A stretch of DNA of 64,000 bases from Artemisia argyi (Eukaryota > Streptophyta > Magnoliopsida > Asterales > Asteraceae), in NCBI GenBank assembly GCA_030686995.1, contig CM060709.1, positions 17,699,360 through 17,763,359 on the forward strand, read 5' to 3'. Shown here one piece after another: positions 56,564 through 64,000 of this stretch. A model generated the notes under the pieces. It did no database searches, had not been told where the DNA came from, and worked only from the letters and a program-made list of their open reading frames with translations. Position numbers and translations under genes: made by a program. The first letter of the stretch is position 1, and each line of letters begins with the position of its first letter.

Positions 56564-57133
56564 TCAATTGTTGACATGTTTTTCAACTTGATTCAAGTTG
56601 TGGGGTGATGAAGGAGAGCTAGAGGAAAGTTGTTCCAAATTGCATTGAGCAAGGTGTAAGGCAAGAAGAGCACAAAGCTCATGCGCTTCCTCGAGTTCTT
56701 CAATGAACTTCAAGTGTTCGGAGGAAGGTGATTGGACATGCAACATAGGGATAACATGTGTGTTGGTAGAAGGCGGTGGTGATACTCTTGGTGATGGAGA
56801 TATTTGTGAGATTAGGTAATCATGAATGGATGAGAATGAAGTTATGGAGGATGTATCATGAGTGGATGATGTTTTGGATGGTGGATTGGTAGGTTGGAGT
56901 GAAAGAGCGATGTTCATGGAAGGGATTTCTTGGTAGGAGGGTGTTATAGATGGTGCTTTAGGTGCACTAGGAGATGAAATTTGAGGTTGAGGGGAGTAAA
57001 GGTTATGAGGTTTGAGTGTGTAAAGATTTTGAGGTTTGAGTGTAAGGTAAAAGGATATGAGTGAGTAAAAGTTGTTGATATGTAATGTTGAAGACATAGG
57101 AGGATTTTGGTGTTGGGTGTTTGACAACATCAT
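56564..57133 (-). CDS. Pro/Ser-rich protein of unknown function (copia 3' region)
   Basis: This 189-residue frame occupies the position where some Sireviruses carry an extra or env-like gene between pol and the 3' LTR. The N-terminal 140 residues are Ser/Thr/Pro-rich. Residues about 140-175 (EELEEAHELCALLALHLAQC) could form a short helix. There is no signal peptide or clear membrane segment, so an envelope role is not supported. No family is recognised. Confidence 0.4.
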   Translation of the reverse strand: MMLSNTQHQNPPMSSTLHINNFYSLISFYLTLKPQNLYTLKPHNLYSPQPQISSPSAPKAPSITPSYQEIPSMNIALSLQPTNPPSKTSSTHDTSSITSFSSIHDYLISQISPSPRVSPPPSTNTHVIPMLHVQSPSSEHLKFIEELEEAHELCALLALHLAQCNLEQLSSSSPSSPHNLNQVEKHVNN

Positions 57134-58847
57134 TTGGTTTGATGGGCTTTTAATGAAAGTTAGGCTTTCTTCTCCAAACGGGGTTTCTTGGTGGTTTTGG
57201 TTTGATGGGAGAGGACATGAAGAGATGAATGAAGATCATGAGGAATGAGAGTGTTTATAGTGTAGGATAGGTGGGATTAAGGATGGATAAACTTTGATAG
57301 AAGGTTTAGGATAAAATAGGTTTGTGAATTTTGAGAAGTGTAGGATTAAATGGGCTAAAAAGTAGAGAAAGGAAACAGCACCTTCGACCATCAGATGGCA
57401 GGTCCCCTTAATAATTAAGGGGGCCACCTTATGATTTAAGGGGGCCGCCCATCTGGTGATTCCCAGATTGCCAGAAAAGGGTTTTTGGTAGTGAATTGCA
57501 GAAAGGTTGTGTTTTTGGTTTCAAACAAGTCCAACTCTTTGAGGCAATTAAGCATATACTAATTATGTAGGCAATTATGTAGCCAAAGCATGTTAGCCAA
57601 ATAGATTAAGTAAACAAACAATATCATCTAGCATGTAAACATACTTATCAAGCAAGTAAAATATAAGTGCTAGGAAATAATAAGCAACATCAAGTATTTC
57701 ATAACTACATAACTAGGAGGATTAATCCTAATGTATATCAATGTGCAATAGGTGGGTAGTTATGATAGCATGGATTTCTAGACTTGTTACAAACAAAGTC
57801 TTAATAGACAAACCAAGGTCCTCTTGATTTTATTTAGTTTCACTTATAAGTGTCATTTATATAAATATAGATGACAAATATGAGATCACCATGCATGATT
57901 TAAAAAAGACGTTTTTAGCGTTATTCAACAATGTTTGAAAGTAGGTTTTCACTTAGATATGAGAGTTATTTGAATAAAATAGATTGGGTTTTATTTCAAA
58001 ATGCATGTGTGAATGAACGGTAAAGAATATTTTCCAAATCTTTAGTTTTGATCAAAACAAAATTGTGGATATTGATAGTGAAAACATGTTATTCAAAAGT
58101 GGGATAGTTATTTGAAAAACTATTTTCCAAAATGTGAGGTTTTTGCATATTTTTAGAGATATTAGATTTTTGACAACAAATATCATTAATCATATATTTT
58201 AAAAGATGTTTATTAAAGATCTCATGCTCAAGAGGATTGGTTAAGCTTATTATTATCTCATGCTATCGTTTCTACAAATCCTATGATCCTAAAGGAAGTG
58301 ATGACAATAATTTATATGTTAGATGCGAGAGTGTTGAATGGGGTATAACCTAACATCTATAGTTCCTTTGTTTTCGTACGCTTATCTAACTTAATGCCAT
58401 AGTCTACGAGAGCTTGTTTCATCCATAGTTTTCTTACGCGAGGGATCTAATCCTACTTCTATATTAACGATTGATCCACTTAACTCATTTCACTTCATCA
58501 CCATGAGTTTGCTAATAGTGGATATAGAAGATTTCCATTTTTTATTTTGTTTGACAATGAACAATTTCATCTTATTCCTAGGAAAGTCAACTAATGATGT
58601 TTCTAGGTTATAAGTATATAAGCTATTATGTACGTATATATGTATAAGAGTTACAAACTATATATATGTATAGCTAAGGATTGATCTAACTAATCATTTG
58701 TCTATGCATGCAAATTATAGCGATGAACTTAAAAGAAACGCGTACCTTTTAGTCTTCAAAGGATTATCTTCAAGCACTTCAAGTGACCATGTTGACTTAT
58801 AGAAGTCATTTGTAGATGAGTTTCCAACTTCTTCCAAGAGCGACAAC
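57134..58847. other. Copia internal region without recognisable coding sequence
   Basis: Protease, integrase, RT and RNase H should lie here but none can be found in any frame. A copy of the LTR hairpin motif (GGTCCCCTTAAT, then ATTAAGGGGGCC) lies near 57402-57450. The rest is AT-rich with stops in all frames. Confidence 0.55.
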
Positions 58848-60668
58848 TTAGCCACTTGGTCCCCATTGTCTCATTGGTCCAAAGTTGTTTGGTCCAAACA
58901 TATTTAACATTTGGCTAGGATGCATGTATGGTGGTAATATTCCCCAAGGATTGTAACTTGGTTGATAATTCCACATTTGATGACTAGTATTATTGTAGTT
59001 TTGTTTATTTCGGTTTCTTCTAGGTTGAGGGGTTTTAGACCGAGGATGAGGATTATTTGGTCTATTTGGAGGTGGAGTTTTAGATCTTAATTTTGGTTTA
59101 GAAAATCCGGTTTTGGCTTTTAATGATGGTTTATAAAAACTTTTTACTTCCTCATCACTCGCAATAGATATTTTTCTATCTTTTATAAGTATATACTTAG
59201 GTTTTGACTCTAATGGTTTTTATTTACTAGGTTCACATTCAAACTTTATATTTTTATTTTCACTAGTTGAAACATTAGTTGAGGTGAATCCTAGACCGGT
59301 TTTATCTCCCGAAGTTTCTTGAACACTTATTACTTTCTTAAGTGAGTTACTACCATTTTTAAACTTTTCAAGTTTGAAAATTTCATCTTTAAGTTTTTCG
59401 TTTTCATTTTTAACCTCTAAGCATATTTTACATTCTATAAAAACTTCTTTTCCTTTTTCCAAATGTTATAGTTTAATTTTTAATTCAAGTACTTCATTTT
59501 CTAATAGATTAATAATATGTTTTAGTGACTTATTTTTAGCTATAACCTTTTGACCTAATTTGCATAACCTATTATATTCACTATCTAGGTCTTTTTCGTC
59601 TAATGCTAAATTTTCGTCACTAAAGAATTTGGTTTCGGAATGTACCTCACTTGATGTCTTGGCAATAAGACACCTTTCTTCCTTTGTGGTTTCTTTCTCA
59701 TGTTCATCGTTATCACTCCATGCTCCTCCAATGAACGCCTTTTGATTTTGATTCCTTGACATCATTGGACATTTTCCGATGAGATGATTTGGATCTCCGC
59801 ATTTAAAACACTTCCTTTCGCTCTTGCTACCTTCGTCGTCTTTGTTTCTTTGAGAAGCTTTCCTTTCATCATGCGGTTGTCTAACGAATCTTCCTCGCCT
59901 TTTGAAGAATTTCTTGAAGTTTCTTACGACCATAGCATATTCTTCGTCATCATATTCGGAGGTTGAGCTATCCTCGTCACCAGATTCCTTCCTAGCTTTC
60001 AACGCAATTGACTTGCTTTGCTCTCTTTTTCCTTTGACCATCTCGGAGTTTTTCTTTATTATTAATTCGTAGACTTTCAAGTTGCCGATCAACTCATCAA
60101 GTTGAAGAGTTGACAACTTCTTCGATTCTTCAATCGCCGTAACTTTAGCTCGCCATTTTGGATGAGGAGCCCTAAGAAATTTCCAAACAAAATTCTTACT
60201 AGAAAAATTCTCATCAAGTGCTTTTAAACTTGTGATGATGGTGTTAAACCTAGCAAAAGCATTATCTATTGATTCCTCCTCCGGAATCGTAAATTGTTCA
60301 TATTGTTGAACAAGAAGATCTATTTTGTTATCTTTAACTTGACTATTACACATAAAAATTCTTTCATACTCTTTGCGTGGTAACGCATTATAAATAACCA
60401 TTTTAGCATCATTATTTTTTGCTAGTTTCTTTTTCAAATTATCATTTTGTTTTTCAAAAGATACAATTTCATACATTTTAGTTTCAAAATTATATTGAAT
60501 AGGGGGAAAATCACCAAAGGTAATGACATGCCAAAGATCAAGATCTTTTGATTTCACATAAGTTTCGAATCTATTTTTCCAATATAAAAATCCATCACTT
60601 TCAAATAGTGGTGGTCTTTGCAAAGATTGCCCTTCTAAATATTTTTCAAATTCCATAGATCGATGCAA
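58848..60668 (-). pseudogene. gag: Copia Gag (UBN2-type) with two in-frame stops
   Basis: A single frame of about 606 codons runs from ATG 60668 to TAA 58848-58850, broken by TAA at 59466-59468 and 59220-59222. It begins with the [20 protein letters not shown] block typical of copia Gag. A UBN2-type Gag domain covers about 25-215, an acidic/basic linker follows, and the CCHC knuckle [14 protein letters not shown] lies near 290. A Glu/Lys-rich coiled coil spans about 345-450. A Pro/Arg/Asn-rich tail ends it. Gag would bind and package element RNA. The two nonsense codons truncate the coiled coil and tail but leave the capsid domain and knuckle intact. Confidence 0.85.
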
Positions 60669-60708
60669 GTTTTAAAATACAGTATATTTTAAAAAATCTT
60701 GTTTAACG

Positions 60709-60723
60709 TAGCTCTTATGCCAA
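60709..60723 (-). other. Copia primer-binding site
   Basis: Read on the minus strand, TGGCATAAGAGCTAC lies just after the LTR end. It differs from the canonical initiator tRNA-Met complement TGGTATCAGAGC at two positions. Confidence 0.6.
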
Positions 60724-60724
60724 T

Positions 60725-62257
60725 TGTGGAAAACTAGAAGGGGGGGTTGAATAGTTTTACGTCTTTTTAATTTTTGTAAAACTTGGTTTCAAAATATTAA
60801 TACGAGTTTATTCAATTGTTTGTTTGAAAAAGCCTTTAATTAGAGTTAAGTACAGAAACAACTATATGATCTATTATATGTGAATTCTTTTAGGTTTGTT
60901 ATAAAGACTTTGTTTTTGAAAACTTAGTATAGTTTTAAAACCTTGTTTACTTTTAAAAAACTTTGATTCGATCTTATGTGAACTCAAATCTTGAACAATA
61001 TGAACAACAATATCTAAGTATAAGAAATAGTAAAGATGTAAGCTAAGTATTTAAGATCAACACATACACAATATAAACAATTATAGCTATGTACGAGATG
61101 TAAATAAGTAAGCTAAGTAAAGGAAAGATCTAACCGCGAGACAAAGGATTTATAGTGGTTCGGCTACAAAGATATCTTTCTTGTTCCTACTCCACTCCCC
61201 GAGTCACCTACTCGAGAGTTTTCTTCACTATGTCAACAAGCTCCCTTATGGCGGAGAAAACCTTACACACCAATATACACACCACAACTTCGTCACAACT
61301 TATTCACACCTTCTACACAACTTCTTCACACCTAGTCACTACTTAATCACAACACTACTTCTTCACACCTATCTATCTTCATAACTATCTACTTCACAAC
61401 AATCTTCTTCACAACTATCTACTTCCCAACTTCTCTACTTCACAACTATCTACTACACAATCTCTCTATCTACACACTTTGCTAATCTATCTTCTATCAA
61501 GTATTCACAACTAGTTACACAAAGAAATAGATATAATTGATGATGCTCTAACAACTTGGATGTGGAGGTCATAACAAGTTGTAATACTTCTTCTCTTGGT
61601 AGATTGAAGTATTCTTCTCTTACACTTTGGATGAGGATGGATGAGAAGGGATTGAATCACTTGAAACACGGATTAGTAATCTAATGATCAAAGGGTTTTG
61701 GAAGATGTTTAGAGAGTTTTAGATCTGAAATTTTCGTGCAAAAGGTTGGAAAAAATTCCAGATTTAAGGTGGTATTTATAGGAGAAAAATTCTGACAGAT
61801 TCTGACACAGGAGCATGGTCGGTCCCCTTAATTCATGGTCGGTCCCCTTAATTTTAAGGGGGCCGCCTAGCTGTAACGGCCAGAAAATCTGTCATTTAGT
61901 GGGGAAAGTTTATTTTGTGAAAAACTAACTGATTTTGGTTAAAAATTTGAATTCATATATTTAGTATGATTAAAACATTTTTCTTTATTACCAAAAGTGT
62001 TTTTTAAAAATATATAATATGTTTATATAATTAAATAAACTTTGTAATAATTAATTAAATACCTCTTTGATCATGAGATGTATTAAGCACTTGTTTATTC
62101 ATACCTTAAGTGATTAAGTTGGATATATTGATATAAACTAACTTAATACTTGTTTACGTAGTAATCTTACGTTTGATGATTTTACATTTTGTGATCGTCA
62201 AAACATAGAGATATCGAAAAATATTAATAACGTTTTTATGCATTATTTATGTCAACA
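60725..62257 (-). mobile_element. Copia 5' LTR
   Basis: It is closely similar to 54395-55899. It differs by a duplicated block of about 20 bases near 61816-61850 (CATGGTCGGTCCCCTTAATT repeated) and an additional copy of the CAACTATCTACTTC repeat near 61380-61440. Confidence 0.9.
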
Positions 62258-62460
62258 TATGCATTTGAATTTTCCGCATATATTATTATATCAGTATATC
62301 CGACGCACGAGTATTGTACTCGTTATTTAATTGTTCACGTTGTTTTAACCATTTAACTGTTGATGCGAGTAGCAATATATTGAGACAAAGTGTGAGATTT
62401 ATGGCGTGTGCGTTTGCCGTGAAGAAAAGAAAAAAGAAAAAAGAAAAAAGAAAAAAAAAG

Positions 62461-62491
<31 letters not shown>

Positions 62492-62628
62492 ATGATCCAC
62501 GTATAGTAAGAAAGGAAAACATACATGACTTTAAGTAAATTATCATGTGTGAATGCAATAGTTACACTTTACGGTTACACGTGGTTTTCATAAAAAGAAA
62601 CATGAAGCATACATATTTATATGTATCT
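62258..62628. other. Intergenic sequence with purine tract
   Basis: This is the foldback right flank. It contains an A/G-rich run (about 62425-62490) that ends in pure A and produces a Lys-rich or Phe-rich spurious frame on either strand. No gene is seen. Confidence 0.5.
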
Positions 62629-63054
62629 TCATTTTTTAGACTTGAAACAAGGTATAAGACGTAGAAGAAATGGTATTAAGAAACACAAGACAAGTGATAT
62701 GATTGTTAAAGGTCCTGGCTCCTTTAGTTGTGCCACAGAACTTATACCTAAGGAGGCACCAAGTGCCAAGTAAGATACTTTCAATTCTCTTCCATATGGG
62801 AAACCACTCGTCATATATTCAAGGATCGTGATTGATGACACGCATGCTATTGTGTTTGCACAAATGTATACAGCTAGTCTCTCCTTGGGGCCTTCTTTAA
62901 CGCCATCAGGAATACTCGTCAATGCTTGGTTGGCGGCAGCGGCAATGAGGGCTGCAACCACCATCAGTTCATTTCTAACTTGGCGAACTGCATTTTCCGA
63001 AGAAATGCTTGCAGAACTTGGTTGCATCTCTATTTCCCTAAGACTTTCTTCCAT
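62629..63054 (-). CDS. PGG-domain-like membrane protein (host gene)
   Basis: An intact single-exon frame of 141 residues. A soluble, Ser/Glu-rich N-terminus (1-28) precedes four predicted membrane segments at about 30-48, 60-82, 93-109 and 115-133, and a basic tail (CFKSKK). The NELMVVAALIAAAANQALTSIPDG block and the following ANTIACVSS segment match the pattern of the plant PGG domain, which usually sits at the C-terminus of ankyrin-repeat membrane proteins; here there are no ankyrin repeats. A TATA-like sequence lies about 50 bases upstream (63100-63110). The role is unknown; PGG relatives are membrane proteins with some links to stress signalling. Confidence 0.7.
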   Translation of the reverse strand: MEESLREIEMQPSSASISSENAVRQVRNELMVVAALIAAAANQALTSIPDGVKEGPKERLAVYICANTIACVSSITILEYMTSGFPYGRELKVSYLALGASLGISSVAQLKEPGPLTIISLVLCFLIPFLLRLIPCFKSKK

Positions 63055-63099
63055 CTTAAGTTGTTATAGTGATTGTGGATATCTACTCGAATTTGTTTA

Positions 63100-63110
63100 G
63101 TATATATACT
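63100..63110 (-). promoter_or_regulatory. TATA-like element upstream of the PGG-like gene
   Basis: GTATATATAC is placed about 46-56 bases before the ATG on the minus strand. It would imply a very short 5' UTR, so the assignment is tentative. Confidence 0.35.
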
Positions 63111-63111
63111 A

Positions 63112-63112
<1 letters not shown>

Positions 63113-63147
<35 letters not shown>
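63113..63147 (+). repeat. ATT trinucleotide microsatellite
   Basis: An uninterrupted run of about 11 ATT units lies directly upstream of the PGG-like gene promoter. Confidence 0.9.
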
Positions 63148-63149
<2 letters not shown>

Positions 63150-63250
63150 TTTTCCTATTTTGGCTATTTTACGTGGTGATTATAGCGTTTTACTAAAATA
63201 CTTGGTAGCTAGTACGTACTTGAAAATGACTAATGAAATTTATTTGAGTC

Positions 63251-63393
63251 AACTTGTATTAATCAAAAGTTAAAAAAACCGGGGTTAGTTTATAGGAATT
63301 GATCGAGAAGACTAGGTAAACTTGTATTAATCAAACGTTAAAACATTGGCCCGGGTAATTAATTTATAGGAATTGACCGAGAAGACTTGGTAA
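63251..63393 (+). repeat. Two-copy tandem duplication, about 68-75 bp
   Basis: The block starting AACTTGTATTAATCAAA is present at 63251 and 63319. Each copy ends in a GAGAAGACT(A/T)GGTAAA-type sequence. The copies differ by substitutions and a small indel. Confidence 0.8.
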
Positions 63394-63399
63394 AGATGA

Positions 63400-63421
63400 C
63401 TAGTTATAATACCCGCGCACA
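63400..63421 (-). mobile_element. Helitron-like 3' terminus
   Basis: On the minus strand a hairpin (CCCG, TGTGTGCG, CGGG) is followed by TATTATAA and CTAG, with T as the next base. Helitrons end with a short hairpin followed by CTRR and insert between A and T, so this matches at the motif level. The body would extend to the right, where the retroposon at 63613 is found; no TC-type 5' end was located. Confidence 0.4.
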
Positions 63422-63612
63422 CACGGGTTTTTAAATTTTTTTTAATGATATATTTTTATTTTTTAAAAAACAAATAATTTAATCTTTTTTTTTCGTTTGA
63501 TTTATGATTTTTATTTATATTTGTTTATTATTAAAGATAATCATTTAAAAATTTTAATTCTGTTATTAGTTGTATCTAATCTATATTTTATTGTATATAT
63601 CTTCTACTTATG
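63422..63612. other. AT-rich sequence, no gene
   Basis: It consists of T-rich runs and short A/T repeats. It may be part of a Helitron-like element; nothing else is visible. Confidence 0.4.
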
Positions 63613-64000
63613 TTTTTTTTTTTTTTTTTTTTTTGAAAGGTGACTTTTTTCATATATGGTTTAGAGTCGCACCTGCCAAATAGCAGGCCCTCATCCACCA
63701 CATACCCAGACTATGTTGTCTGAACCGGGCCCACGCTGGCGCAGTGGGGATTTAAACGGCTTTCGCCCGGAAATCGTACCGCCTCCACACGAGATTACTC
63801 GCTGGAGAAACGGCCGGATAAAAACCGGGGCCGGCTTGGATTCGAACCTGCGCAGCTATTGGCTTACAGGTTCTCCTCTTCATTGCCTGATATCTCCGGA
63901 ACATATGGTCCACAAGTGGACCACAAGTGAGGACTTCCCGGATGGTCACCCATCCGGTACTACTCCCACTTGTGGCTCGCTTAACAAGTTAAGCCCCACC
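63613..64000 (-). mobile_element. 5S/tRNA composite SINE-like retroposon, truncated by window edge
   Basis: On the minus strand, from the window edge: TTAAGCGAGCC, GGGAGTAGTACCGG, ATGGGTGACC, then CCGGGAAGTCCTC, which follows the 3' part of plant 5S rRNA including A-box and C-box-like parts. About 75 bases later GGTTCGAATCC (63838-63848) is a perfect tRNA B box, with a weak A-box candidate upstream. The element ends in 22 A (63613-63634). A poly-A tail and pol III promoter parts point to a SINE. The 5' end and target duplications are not visible. Confidence 0.6.

Larger units (their letters stand above)
54395..62257 (-). mobile_element. Sirevirus-type copia element, gag-only
   Basis: LTRs are 54395-55899 (3') and 60725-62257 (5'), TGTTGACAT to TTTTCCACA on the minus strand. 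The flanks TATGT and TATGC share TATG. The PBS beside the 5' LTR (about 60709-60723) reads TGGCATAAGAGCTAC, a variant of the initiator tRNA-Met site. The PPT AAAAAGGGGGAGAT abuts the 3' LTR. The internal part encodes Gag and one unknown protein; protease, integrase, RT and RNase H are deleted. The Gag type, multiple PPT-like tracts and LTR palindromes fit the Sirevirus group. It lies at the edge of the foldback terminus. Confidence 0.88.

Noticed and set aside
62286..62558. Lys-rich and Phe-rich frames
   Set aside because: They come from the A/G-rich simple tract.
63838..63848. tRNA gene from the B-box match
   Set aside because: No acceptor stem, D arm or anticodon arm can be folded around it; it fits a SINE better.

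Overview
This window is nuclear DNA from a dicot plant, and almost all of it is transposable elements. The gag proteins and a fused retropepsin-like protein resemble those I associate with Asteraceae Ty3/Gypsy (Athila/Tat-type) and Ty1/Copia (Sirevirus) elements. Assigning the family Asteraceae rests on memory, not on a search. Only one plausible host gene is visible: a single-exon PGG-type membrane protein at 62629-63054 (minus).

Left block (1-27128): four nested Athila-like elements share LTRs of about 1.4 kb and a 3' non-coding region of about 2.5 kb. Ath-1 (plus strand, 5' part outside the window) carries gag, protease and an integrase tail. Its 3' LTR was split by Ath-2 (4554-19113, TSD CCCTT). 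The 5' LTR of Ath-2 was split by Ath-3 (4906-12880, TSD ACGGC). Ath-4 (minus, 19343-26223) also lies in the Ath-1 LTR. No element in this block encodes reverse transcriptase.

Middle (27129-30602): gene-poor unique sequence with a few exon-like stretches and an 846-bp terminal-inverted-repeat element (27904-28749).

Foldback element (30603-54391): its arms are made of a 10-bp tandem repeat and a palindromic repeat with 9-bp arms, bounded by matching inverted termini. It was invaded by a four-LTR tandem of the 5S-containing TRIM Cassandra (35356-36659) and by Ath-5 (minus, 36926-52384, TSD ATTTT). Ath-5 contains a solo LTR (40818-42334, TSD GTCAT) and Ath-6 (44739-50975, TSD TGCAC), whose two LTRs are nearly identical.

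Right block (54395-64000): a gag-only Sirevirus-type copia element (minus, 54395-62257), the PGG gene, a short tandem duplication, a Helitron-like 3' end, and at the right edge a poly-A-tailed retroposon that joins a 5S rRNA-like head to a tRNA-like B box.

The main biological theme is a family of RT-less retrotransposons. They keep the same LTRs, primer-binding site and a structured 3' region, but carry different, reshuffled coding cassettes. Their promoters contain clustered TGACG/CGTCA dyads, and three of the nested insertions lie at or beside such dyads. All such elements would need enzymes supplied in trans.
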